A stretch of DNA of 64,000 nt, from contig DASZJD010000001.1 of assembly GCA_035948415.1 (NCBI GenBank), positions 1 through 64,000 on the forward strand, given 5' to 3'. The notes under the pieces were generated by a model. The model ran no database searches, had not been told where the DNA came from, and worked only from the letters and a program-made list of their open reading frames with translations. Within the stretch, counting starts at the first letter, position 1. The number at the start of each line of letters is the position of its first letter. The stretch is from Acidimicrobiia bacterium. GTDB lineage: Bacteria; Actinomycetota; Acidimicrobiia; IMCC26256; PALSA-555. This document shows, piece by piece, positions 53,814-61,191 of the stretch. The position numbers were made by a program, and so were the translations under genes.

Positions 53814-54517
53814 CCCTCACCGTCATCCCGATCGCCGGCGTCCCCGAGATTCGGGCCGGCGACGAGCTCGCCACCCTGATCGCCGACGCCGCCGCGGCGC
53901 AGGGCACGCCGCTCGCCGACCGCGACTGCGTCGTCGTGACCCAGAAGGTGGTCTCGAAGGCCGAAGGCCGACTCGTCGCCCTCGACCCCGACGACCGCGC
54001 CGCCCGACGAGCCCTGATCGACGCCGAGTCGGTGCGGGTGCTCCGCCGTCGTGGTGACCTGGTCATCAGCGAGACCCGGCAGGGCTTCGTGTGCGCGAAC
54101 GCCGGCGTGGACCTCTCGAACGTCGAGGCGGGCTGGGCCGCGCTGCTGCCGCTCGACGCCGACCGCTCGGCTCGCCACGTGCGGGACGCGCTGCGGGCCC
54201 GCGCCGGGATCGACGCCGCGGTGGTGGTGTCCGACACGTTCGGGCGGGCCTGGCGGCTCGGGCTCACCGACGTGGCCATCGGGGTCGCGGGGCTGGCGGG
54301 GGTCGTGGACCTGCGCGGCGGCCAGGACGGCATGGGCCGAGCGCTGCAGGTCACGGAGGTGGCCGTCGCCGACGAGGTCGCCGGCGCCGCCGAGCTGGTG
54401 ATGGGCAAGGCGGCTCGGGTGCCCGCGGCCATCGTGCGGGGCCTGGACCCGGCGTGGTTCCGGGCCGGCTCCGGGCGCGAGCTCGTGCGCGCGCCGGCCG
54501 ACGACCTGTTCCGGTGA
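53810..54517 (+). CDS. cofE: CofE: F420-0:gamma-L-glutamyl ligase
   Basis: A 235-residue enzyme adding gamma-linked glutamates to F420-0. It shows IPIAGVPEIRAGDELATLIADAAAAQG, DCVVVTQKVVSKAEGRLVAL, RQGFVCANAGVDLSNV and VVVSDTFGRAWRLGLTDVAIGVAGLAGVVDLRGGQDGMGR, matching the CofE fold with its metal and GTP sites. In M. tuberculosis this domain is the N-terminal half of FbiB; here it is a separate gene. GTG start overlaps the cofD stop (GTGA). Confidence 0.94.
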   Translation: MTLTVIPIAGVPEIRAGDELATLIADAAAAQGTPLADRDCVVVTQKVVSKAEGRLVALDPDDRAARRALIDAESVRVLRRRGDLVISETRQGFVCANAGVDLSNVEAGWAALLPLDADRSARHVRDALRARAGIDAAVVVSDTFGRAWRLGLTDVAIGVAGLAGVVDLRGGQDGMGRALQVTEVAVADEVAGAAELVMGKAARVPAAIVRGLDPAWFRAGSGRELVRAPADDLFR

Positions 54518-55125
54518 CGGGGACGGTCCCCGCCTTCCTGACCGCCCGGCGCTCGATCCGCGCCTTCCGTCCCGACCCCGTCTCCCTCGAGCAGCTCGAC
54601 GCGCTCGTGGAGGCCGCGTGCCTGGCGCCGGCGCCCCACCACTCCCAGCCGTGGCGGTTCGTGGTGCTGGCCGACGCCGACGCCCGGGCCGCCCTCGCCG
54701 ACGGGATGGGGGCGCGATGGCGTCGCGACCTGGCCGGCGACGCGGTCGCGCCGGCTCGCATCGACGCCCTCGTCGACGACTCGCGCCGGCGGCTCGTCGC
54801 CGCGCCGGCGGCCGTGCTCGGCTGTCTCACCGACGACGGCCTCGACCGCTACCCCGACGAGCGCCGCCAGCGGTCCGAGTGGGGCATGGCCCTGCTCGCC
54901 CTCGGCGCCGCGGTCGAGAACCTCATGCTCGCCGCCGCCGACGCCGACCTGGCGTCGTGCTGGGTGGCGGCGCCGATCTTCTGCCCCGAGGAGGCCCGTG
55001 ACGCGCTGCACCTCGAGCCGTCGTGGCTCCCGCAGGCGCTCGTGCTCGTCGGCCACCCGGACCCCGGCTACGAGCCGCGGCGCCGAGCGCGGGTCGACCT
55101 CGACCGGCTGCGGCTGCGGCGCTGA
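54514..55125 (+). CDS. Nitroreductase-family protein, counterpart of the FbiB C-terminal domain
   Basis: A 203-residue FMN nitroreductase-like protein. It opens PAFLTARRSIRAFRPDPVSLEQLDALVEAACLAPAPHHSQPWRFVVL and has EWGMALLALGAAVENLMLAAADADLASCWVAAPIFCPEEARDAL, the second FMN and dimer segment. In FbiB the equivalent domain reduces dehydro-F420-0. Its GTG start overlaps the cofE stop (GTGA), so CofE and this protein are probably made in equal amounts. A free nitroreductase with another substrate is possible but less likely given the position. Confidence 0.85.
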   Translation: MTGTVPAFLTARRSIRAFRPDPVSLEQLDALVEAACLAPAPHHSQPWRFVVLADADARAALADGMGARWRRDLAGDAVAPARIDALVDDSRRRLVAAPAAVLGCLTDDGLDRYPDERRQRSEWGMALLALGAAVENLMLAAADADLASCWVAAPIFCPEEARDALHLEPSWLPQALVLVGHPDPGYEPRRRARVDLDRLRLRR

Positions 55126-55126
55126 C

Positions 55127-56077
55127 TCAGCCCGCCGACCGCGCCTCCCGGAACCAGGCGATGGTGGCGGCCACGCCGTCGCGCAGCGGCGTCCACGGCT
55201 GCCAGCCCAGCTGGATCGCGGCCCGGCCCGGGTCGAGCGCCGAGCGCCGGAGCTCACCGGCCCGGGGCGGCTCGGAGCGGGCGGGCTGCTCGAAGCCCAC
55301 GGCGCCGGCCATGAGGTCGTAGAGCTCGTGCACGCTCGTCTCGACGCCGGTCCCGATGTTGACGATGAGCCCACCGCCCTTGTGGGCGGCGCGCGCGAAC
55401 GCGTCGGCGACGTCGTCGACGAACACGAAGTCGCGGGTCTGCTTGCCGTCCCCGAAGATCGGGGGGCGCTGACCGCTCAGCAGCGTGTTGGCGAAGATGG
55501 CGACCACGCCCGCCTCGCCGTGCGGGTCCTGCCGGGGGCCGTACACGTTGGCGAGGGCCAGCACCGTGTACTCGAGGTCGTGCACCGCCCGGTAGTAGTG
55601 GAGGTAGTCGCCGACGGCCTTCTTCGAGACGCCGTACGGCGAGATCGGGTGCTGCGCGTGGCCCTCGGTCGTCGGGATCTTCCCCGGGACGCCGTAGAGG
55701 GTCCCGCCGGAGCCCGCGAACACGACCTTCCGGCAGCCGGCGGCCAGCGCGCCCTGCAGCACGTTCAGCGATCCGAGGACGTTGACGTCGGCGTCGAAGG
55801 TCGGGTCGGCGACCGAGACCGTCACGCTGGCCTGCGCCGCGAGGTGGAACACGACCTCGGGCTTGCGGTGCGTCATGAGCTCGACGATCCCCTTCTCGCG
55901 GACGTCGAGGCGCTGGAACGTGCACCGGGGCACCCGCCGGGCTCGCGCCTCGGCGAGGTTCGGCAGCGACCCGGACGAGAGGTCGTCGACGACGTCGACC
56001 TCGCAGTCCTCGGCGAGGAGGCGCTCGACGAGGGTCGAGCCGATGAAGCCGGCGCCGCCGGTGACGAGGACCCTCAT
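55127..56077 (-). CDS. NAD-dependent sugar epimerase/dehydratase (GalE-like)
   Basis: A 316-residue extended SDR. GAGFIGSTLVERLL binds NAD, FHLAAQASVTVSVADPTFDADVNVLGSLNVLQGAL is typical of UDP-sugar epimerases, and the catalytic motif is YGVSK. VYGPRQDPHGEAGVVAIFANTLLSGQ and FGDGKQTRDFVFVDDVADAF complete the fold. UDP-glucose 4-epimerase or a related activity is likely; in this envelope locus the product may be UDP-galactose or UDP-arabinose. The ATG start overlaps the nucleotidyltransferase stop (ATGA). Only 1 base separates its stop from the convergent nitroreductase stop. Confidence 0.87.
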   Translation of the reverse strand: MRVLVTGGAGFIGSTLVERLLAEDCEVDVVDDLSSGSLPNLAEARARRVPRCTFQRLDVREKGIVELMTHRKPEVVFHLAAQASVTVSVADPTFDADVNVLGSLNVLQGALAAGCRKVVFAGSGGTLYGVPGKIPTTEGHAQHPISPYGVSKKAVGDYLHYYRAVHDLEYTVLALANVYGPRQDPHGEAGVVAIFANTLLSGQRPPIFGDGKQTRDFVFVDDVADAFARAAHKGGGLIVNIGTGVETSVHELYDLMAGAVGFEQPARSEPPRAGELRRSALDPGRAAIQLGWQPWTPLRDGVAATIAWFREARSAG

Positions 56078-57192
56078 GACGGGGCCGAGACCGCGTCCGC
56101 CGACGGCAGGTGGCCGGCGACGAGCACCGCGCCGGCCTCCACGGTGGCGGCGGGGCCGACGATCGACTGCTCGCCGATCGTCGCGCCGGGCCCGACGACG
56201 GCGCCGGCGCCGACGATCGAGTCGACGACGCGGGCGTCAGCGCCGATCTCGGCGTGGTCGTGGACGACGCTGCGGATCACGGCGGCGCCGGGGCCGACGC
56301 GCACGCCGGCGCCGAGCACCGAGCCCGCCACCCGGGCCGCGGGGGCGAGGTCGCAGCCGTCGCCGGCCAGCGCCGGGGCGACGAGCGCGGTCAGGTCCGG
56401 CGGGCGTCCCTGGGCCCAGACGCCGGGGGCGACCTGGCGGGCGCCCGGGACCGGGCCGGTCCCGAGGCAGCCGGCGAGCAGGTCGGCGTGGACCTGGAGG
56501 TACTGCGCCGCCGTCCCCATGTCGATCCAGTAGTCGTCGCTCGGCATCGCGTACACCCGCCCGCGGGTCTCGAGCATGCGCAGGAAGGTCTCGCGCTCGA
56601 TCGACACCTGCAGGTTCGGCGGGATCCGCTCGAGGACCGACGGCTCAAGCACGTACGTGCCGGCGTTGATCCACCGCGTCGGCGCCGCGCCCGGGGGCGG
56701 CTTCTCGACGAACGCCTTCACCTCGCCGTCGGCGAACGTCGGCACGACCCCGAACGCGGACGGGTCGTCGACCCGGGTCAGGTGGATCGTCGCCTCGGCG
56801 CCCCGGTCGTCGTGGAAGGCCACGAGGGCGCGCAGGTCGAGGGCCGTCAGCACGTCGCCGTTGCACACCACGAAGCGCTCGTCGACGTCCAGCGCGTCGG
56901 CGGCGAACCGCACCGCCCCCGCGGTGCCCCGGGGCGTCGGCTCCGGCGCGTAGCGCAGCCGCACCTCGCCGCCGTGCGGGGCGACGAACCGCCCGTCGGG
57001 GTAGTGGGCGACGAACGCGTCCGGCAGGTAGCCGAGCGCGAGCCCCACCTCGTCGACGCCGTGCGCGGCGAGCCAGCTGAGCTGACGGTCGAGGAAGGCC
57101 TGGTTGGCCACCGGGAGCAGGGGCTTCGGCGTCACGAAGGTGAGGGGCCGGAGCCGGGTGCCTTCGCCCCCGGCGAGCACGATCGCCCTCAC
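56074..57192 (-). CDS. Sugar-phosphate nucleotidyltransferase with C-terminal left-handed beta-helix
   Basis: A 372-residue enzyme from a GTG start. The N-terminal VRAIVLAGGEGTRLRPLTFVTPKPLLPVANQAFLDRQLSW carries the nucleotide-binding signature, FVVCNGDVLTALDLRAL the metal Asp, and VEKPPPGAAPTRWINAGTYVLEPSVLERIP the sugar site. From about 270, hexapeptide-type repeats (VAGSVLGAGVRVGPGAAVIRSVVHDHAEIGADARVVDSIVGAGAVVGPGATIGEQSIVGP) form a beta-helix. GDP-mannose or UDP/dTDP-glucose pyrophosphorylase is the likely activity; the M. tuberculosis counterpart in position is ManB (Rv3264c). Overlaps the upstream and downstream genes by 4 bases each. Confidence 0.9.
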   Translation of the reverse strand: MRAIVLAGGEGTRLRPLTFVTPKPLLPVANQAFLDRQLSWLAAHGVDEVGLALGYLPDAFVAHYPDGRFVAPHGGEVRLRYAPEPTPRGTAGAVRFAADALDVDERFVVCNGDVLTALDLRALVAFHDDRGAEATIHLTRVDDPSAFGVVPTFADGEVKAFVEKPPPGAAPTRWINAGTYVLEPSVLERIPPNLQVSIERETFLRMLETRGRVYAMPSDDYWIDMGTAAQYLQVHADLLAGCLGTGPVPGARQVAPGVWAQGRPPDLTALVAPALAGDGCDLAPAARVAGSVLGAGVRVGPGAAVIRSVVHDHAEIGADARVVDSIVGAGAVVGPGATIGEQSIVGPAATVEAGAVLVAGHLPSADAVSAPS

Positions 57193-57971
57193 GACGACGG
57201 CGGGCTCGACGGCGTGACCGGCACCCCCGGGTTGTTGACCGCCGACGGCCGGCACTGGCTCGTCGCCACCGGACCGGCCCCGGTCCCGTCGGTGGCGGGC
57301 GCGACGGCGGCGTTCGGCGTGACGGGGATCGGCTCGGTCTTCGGGATGAACGCGAGGGCCAGCACCTGCTGGTCCTTCAGCCGGTAGCTGGCCGGGTCGC
57401 CCCGCTGGGCCTTGCAGTCGATCGCCCACTTCACCACGCCCGTGCGTCCCGCGTCCGGCGTGCCGGGCGGGCACCGGTCGCCGGTGCTCCAGGCCTTCTT
57501 CGTCGGGTCGGCGCCCGGACCCGACCACAGGTTGAGCGCGCTGTCCGAGACGCTCCAGCCCCCGTAGCCGAAGAACCGGCCCACGGTGGCGTGGTGACCG
57601 CCCTCCGACGTCGTGAAGGGGTGGATGTGGATGTACCCGTCGCCGTGGGTGTGGATCCCGACCCGCACGTTCGGGTTGTCGGCCGCGGTCTCGAACGTGG
57701 GTGGGTTCGGCAGCCACTGGCCGCAGATGTTGACGCCGAACGCGGTGTGCCAGTGGTCGCCCGGCACGCCGGTCGTCGGGTCGGCGGGCTGGGGGCGCAC
57801 GCCGGCGCTGCTGCTGCTCGAGTGCAGCGATAGGACGACGAGGGCGATCCCGGCCGCCACGACCACGCCGAGCGTCGAGTAGAACCAGCCCGACGAGCGG
57901 CCCCGCCGGGGCTTCCGGTACTTGGCCCGGATCTGGGCGCGTGACGGACGGCGACGACGCGACGGAGCCAT
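57189..57971 (-). CDS. Membrane-anchored histidine-rich protein of unknown function
   Basis: A 260-residue protein with a strongly basic cytosolic start (residues 1-27), one membrane helix (about 29-49), a Ser-rich linker and an outer domain. That domain holds an unusual set of His pairs: HWH at 73-75, HTH at 107-109, HIH at 115-117, and HH at 126-127, within GDHWHTAFGVNICG, GIHTHGDGYIHIHPFTTSEGGHH. Four Cys are present, in NICG, DRCP, AIDC and SQCR. A metal site on the outer face is likely. The end is Pro/Ser/Thr-rich. The stop overlaps the nucleotidyltransferase start, so it belongs to the glycan operon. I do not recognise the family. Confidence 0.75.
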   Translation of the reverse strand: MAPSRRRRPSRAQIRAKYRKPRRGRSSGWFYSTLGVVVAAGIALVVLSLHSSSSSAGVRPQPADPTTGVPGDHWHTAFGVNICGQWLPNPPTFETAADNPNVRVGIHTHGDGYIHIHPFTTSEGGHHATVGRFFGYGGWSVSDSALNLWSGPGADPTKKAWSTGDRCPPGTPDAGRTGVVKWAIDCKAQRGDPASYRLKDQQVLALAFIPKTEPIPVTPNAAVAPATDGTGAGPVATSQCRPSAVNNPGVPVTPSSPPSS

Positions 57972-57992
57972 GGCGGAGCCCGAGACTACCGG

Positions 57993-58874
57993 TCAGTCCG
58001 CTCGGCCCGCCCGCGGCGTCACGGCCCGGGCGAGCATGCACCAGGCCGCCCGCACGCCGAGGTACACGGCCGCGGGCGCGAGCAGGACGCGCCGCCAGCC
58101 CCGCCAGCGCCGCGCCGCGAACCGGAGCAGCGACCGGTGATGCGCCGCGATCATGCGGTAAGGCCGGCGGGCGGTGCTGGCGCCGTGGACGTGCACCACC
58201 GTCCCGGCGGGCTCGTACGCGACGCGCCAGCCGGCCTGGCGGAGCCGCCAGCACAGGTCGACGTCCTCGACGTACATGAAGTAGCGCTCGTCCCAGCCGC
58301 CGACGGCGTCGAGCGCGGCGCGGCGGAGCCACACCGCCGCGCCCGACACCCAGTCCACGTCTCGGGCCGCGCTGGGGTCGGCGTCGAGCTGGCGGTAGCG
58401 GCGGGTGAAGGGGTTCGCCGGCCAGACCCCGCCGAGGGTGCCGTGGCCGACGGCGTCGAGCACCGACGCCACCCGTCGGGCCGACGGATAGCGGCGGCCG
58501 TCGGGCTCGAGGACGGCGGGCCCGACCGCGCCGAGGTCGGGCTCGGCGTCGAAGCGCCCGACGAGCGCCGCCGCCGTGCCCGCCTCGACGCGCAGGTCCG
58601 GGTTGCAGACCGCGACCACCGGGGCGTCGGTGGCCGCGACGCCCCGGTTGGCGGCGGCCGCGTACCCGAGGTTGGCGCCCGTGTCGACCACCGGCACCGC
58701 CGGCAGCGCCGCCCGCAGCGCGTCCACCGAGCCGTCGTGCGACGCGTTGTCGACGACGACGACCGGCGGCGGCTCCCCCGCGCTGGTGTCGGCGAGCAGC
58801 GAGCGGACGCTGTCGACGAGCAGGGGGCCGGCTTCGAAGTTCACGACGACCGCAGCCCAGCGCGTCGGGGTCAC
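57993..58874 (-). CDS. wbbL: WbbL-like GT2 rhamnosyltransferase
   Basis: A 293-residue GT2 enzyme with the WbbL pattern: AAVVVNFEAGPLLVDSVRSLL, VVVVDNASHDGSVDALRAALP, ANLGYAAAANRGVAATDAPVVAVCNPDLRV and DVDWVSGAAVWLRRAALDAVGGWDERYFMYVEDVDLCWRLRQAGWRV. In mycobacteria WbbL adds rhamnose to decaprenyl-diphospho-GlcNAc, forming the linker that joins arabinogalactan to peptidoglycan. The C-terminal basic, hydrophobic end fits membrane association. GTG start. Gene order beside an LCP protein and sugar nucleotide enzymes supports this role. Confidence 0.83.
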   Translation of the reverse strand: MTPTRWAAVVVNFEAGPLLVDSVRSLLADTSAGEPPPVVVVDNASHDGSVDALRAALPAVPVVDTGANLGYAAAANRGVAATDAPVVAVCNPDLRVEAGTAAALVGRFDAEPDLGAVGPAVLEPDGRRYPSARRVASVLDAVGHGTLGGVWPANPFTRRYRQLDADPSAARDVDWVSGAAVWLRRAALDAVGGWDERYFMYVEDVDLCWRLRQAGWRVAYEPAGTVVHVHGASTARRPYRMIAAHHRSLLRFAARRWRGWRRVLLAPAAVYLGVRAAWCMLARAVTPRAGRAD

Positions 58875-58947
58875 GACACGGCACGAGCCCGCGGCGGCGC
58901 GAGGCCACCGTCGCCCCGCGGCGTCGGCGGCCGGCGGCTGCCGGGGA

Positions 58948-59889
58948 TCACGTCGTCGCGGCCTCGGCGCGGTACCACTCGTACGTGCGCTCGAGGCCGG
59001 CGCGCAGGTCGACCTGCGGGGACCACCCGAGGACCGCGCGCGCGAGCGTGATGTCGGGGCAGCGCCGGGTCGGGTCGTCGTCGGGGAGCTCGGCGAACCG
59101 GATCGGCGACGCCGAGCCGGTGACCTCGAGCACGAGCTTGGCGAGCTCCAGCACGGTGTGCTCGTCGGGGTTGCCGAGGTTCATCGGCCCGGTCCAGTCG
59201 GAGGCGAGGAGGGCGAGGATCCCGCGCACCTCGTCCTCGACGTAGCAGAACGAGCGGGTCTGGGTGCCGTCCCCGTACACGGTGAGCGCCTCCCCGGCCA
59301 TGGCCTGGCGGAGGAAGTTCGACACGACGCGGCCGTCGCCCGGGAGCAGACCCGGCCCGTAGCAGTTGAAGACGCGCACGATCTTGGTGTCGACGCCCTG
59401 GGCGCGGTGGTACGCCATCGTCAGCGCCTCGGCGTACCGCTTCGCCTCGTCGTAGACGGCCCGAGGGCCGACCGGGTTCACGTGCCCCCAGTAGGCCTCA
59501 CGCTGCGGGTGCTCGAGCGGGTCGCCGTACACCTCGCTCGTGGACGCCAGCAGGAAGCGGGCCCCGTGGGCGCGCGCCACCTCGAGGGCGTGGCGCGTGC
59601 CCTCGGCGCCGACCCGCAGCGTCTCGAGCGGCCGGGCCAGGTACTCGGGGACGCTCGCCGGGCTGGCGAGGTGCAGGACCGCGTCGACCGGCCCGTCGAC
59701 GTCCAAGCCGAGGACGACGTCGCGCTCGAGGAGGGTGAAGCCCGGGTCGTCGAGCAGGTCGGCGACCTGGTGACGCTGGCCCGTGGACAGGTTGTCGACC
59801 GCGACAACCTCGTGGCCGGCGGCGCGTAAGGCGCGGCAGACGTGCGCGCCGAGGAAGCCGGCGCCGCCGGTCACCACCGCGCGCGGCAT
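58948..59889 (-). CDS. UDP-glucuronate decarboxylase (UDP-xylose synthase) type SDR
   Basis: A 313-residue extended SDR. VTGGAGFLGAHVCRALRAAGHEVVAVDNLSTGQ binds NAD, and HLASPASVPEYLARPLETLRVGAEGTRHALEVA and SEVYGDPLEHPQREAYWGHVNPVGPRAVYDEAKRYAEALTMAYHR are the UXS signatures with the catalytic Tyr/Lys (YDEAK). FNCYGPGLLPGDGRVVSNF follows. It would convert UDP-glucuronate to UDP-xylose. Its ATG overlaps by one base the stop of the UDP-glucose dehydrogenase gene (TGATG), which supplies that substrate. dTDP-glucose dehydratase is the alternative fold-mate. Confidence 0.88.
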   Translation of the reverse strand: MPRAVVTGGAGFLGAHVCRALRAAGHEVVAVDNLSTGQRHQVADLLDDPGFTLLERDVVLGLDVDGPVDAVLHLASPASVPEYLARPLETLRVGAEGTRHALEVARAHGARFLLASTSEVYGDPLEHPQREAYWGHVNPVGPRAVYDEAKRYAEALTMAYHRAQGVDTKIVRVFNCYGPGLLPGDGRVVSNFLRQAMAGEALTVYGDGTQTRSFCYVEDEVRGILALLASDWTGPMNLGNPDEHTVLELAKLVLEVTGSASPIRFAELPDDDPTRRCPDITLARAVLGWSPQVDLRAGLERTYEWYRAEAATT

Positions 59890-61181
59890 CAGCGGCCGAT
59901 GCCGCGGTACGAGAAGCCCAGGTGGCGCATCGCGGTCGGGTCGAGGAGGTTCCGGGCGTCGACGATGGCCCGGCCCGCCACCACGTCCGCCACCCGCCCG
60001 TAGTCGAGCCACCGGAACTCGTCCCACTCGGTGAGCAGGCAGAGCACGTCCGCTCCGGTGCAGGCCTCGTACGGGTCGGCGGCGACCTCGATCCCGGGCA
60101 CGAGGCCGGCGGCCGCCTCGCCGCCGGCGGGGTCGTAGGCCCGCACCGAGGCGCCGGCGGCGAGGAGGCGCGCCGCCACCGCGACGGCGGGTGAGTCCCG
60201 GAGGTCGTTCGTGTTGGCCTTGAAGGTGAGGCCCCAGACCGCGACGCGGCGCCCGGCGAGGGTCCCGCCGACCGCGTCGCGCACCTTGGCCACGACCCGC
60301 TCGGACTGGGCCGTGTTCGTCTCGATCACCGCCGTCAGCAGCGGGAAGTCCTCGCCGGCTCGGCGGGCGGTCCAGGCCAGCGCGGCCGTGTCCTTCGGGA
60401 AGCACGAACCCCCCCAGCCGGGGCCGGGGTGGAGGAACTCGAAGCCGATGCGCGGGTCGTAGCCCATGCCGAGCGTCACCTCGCGCACGTCGGCGTTGAC
60501 CGCCTCGCACAGGTTGGCCACGGCGTTCACGAAGGACACGCGGGAGGCCAGGAAGGCGTTCGACGCGTACTTGATCATCTCGGCCGAGGCGGCGCGGGTG
60601 ACGAGCACCGGTGCCTGCACGTTGCGGTAGAGCTCCGAGACGCGCACCGCCACCGTCGCGTCGTCGGCGCCGATCACGACGCGGGACGGCTGCAGGAAGT
60701 CCCGCACAGCGGTTCCCTCGCGCAGGAACTCGGGGTTCGACGCCACCCCGATGTCGGGCACCGCGCCGGCGTCCCGCAGGAGCCGGGCGACGTAGGCGCT
60801 CGAGCCCACCGGCATCGTCGACTTGTTCACGACCACGGTGCCCGGGCGGAGCACCGGCGCCAGCTCCCGCACCACGGACTCGACCGCCGAGAGGTCGGCG
60901 TCCCCGTCGGGGCCCTCGGGCGTGGGGACGCACACGAAGACAAACTCGGCGTCGGCGCCGGCGCTCGCGGCGCCGACGACGAAGCGCAGCCGGCGCGTAG
61001 CGAGTCCGTCGGCGACGAGCTCCGGGAGGCCCTGCTCGAGCACGCCGACCTCCCCCTTGGCCAGGCTCCGCACCTTCTCGACGTCGACGTCGGCCACGAC
61101 GGCCTCGTGGCCGAGGTGGGCGAGGCAGGCGCCGGTGGTCAGGCCGACGTACCCGGCGCCGACGACCCCGATTCGGCTCAC
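59889..61181 (-). CDS. UDP-glucose 6-dehydrogenase
   Basis: A 430-residue enzyme from a GTG start. IGVVGAGYVGLTTGACLAHLGHEA is the N-terminal NAD motif, FVFVCVPTPEG and VVVNKSTMPVGSS are typical, and the catalytic Cys lies in GPGWGGSCFPKDTAALAW. VAVWGLTFKANTNDLRDSPAV begins the C-terminal domain. It oxidises UDP-glucose to UDP-glucuronate. The adjacent, overlapping decarboxylase gene points to UDP-xylose as the product of the pair. GDP-mannose dehydrogenase is the other member of this fold, less likely here. Confidence 0.93.
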   Translation of the reverse strand: MSRIGVVGAGYVGLTTGACLAHLGHEAVVADVDVEKVRSLAKGEVGVLEQGLPELVADGLATRRLRFVVGAASAGADAEFVFVCVPTPEGPDGDADLSAVESVVRELAPVLRPGTVVVNKSTMPVGSSAYVARLLRDAGAVPDIGVASNPEFLREGTAVRDFLQPSRVVIGADDATVAVRVSELYRNVQAPVLVTRAASAEMIKYASNAFLASRVSFVNAVANLCEAVNADVREVTLGMGYDPRIGFEFLHPGPGWGGSCFPKDTAALAWTARRAGEDFPLLTAVIETNTAQSERVVAKVRDAVGGTLAGRRVAVWGLTFKANTNDLRDSPAVAVAARLLAAGASVRAYDPAGGEAAAGLVPGIEVAADPYEACTGADVLCLLTEWDEFRWLDYGRVADVVAGRAIVDARNLLDPTAMRHLGFSYRGIGR

Positions 61182-61191
61182 CGGCGCGGCG

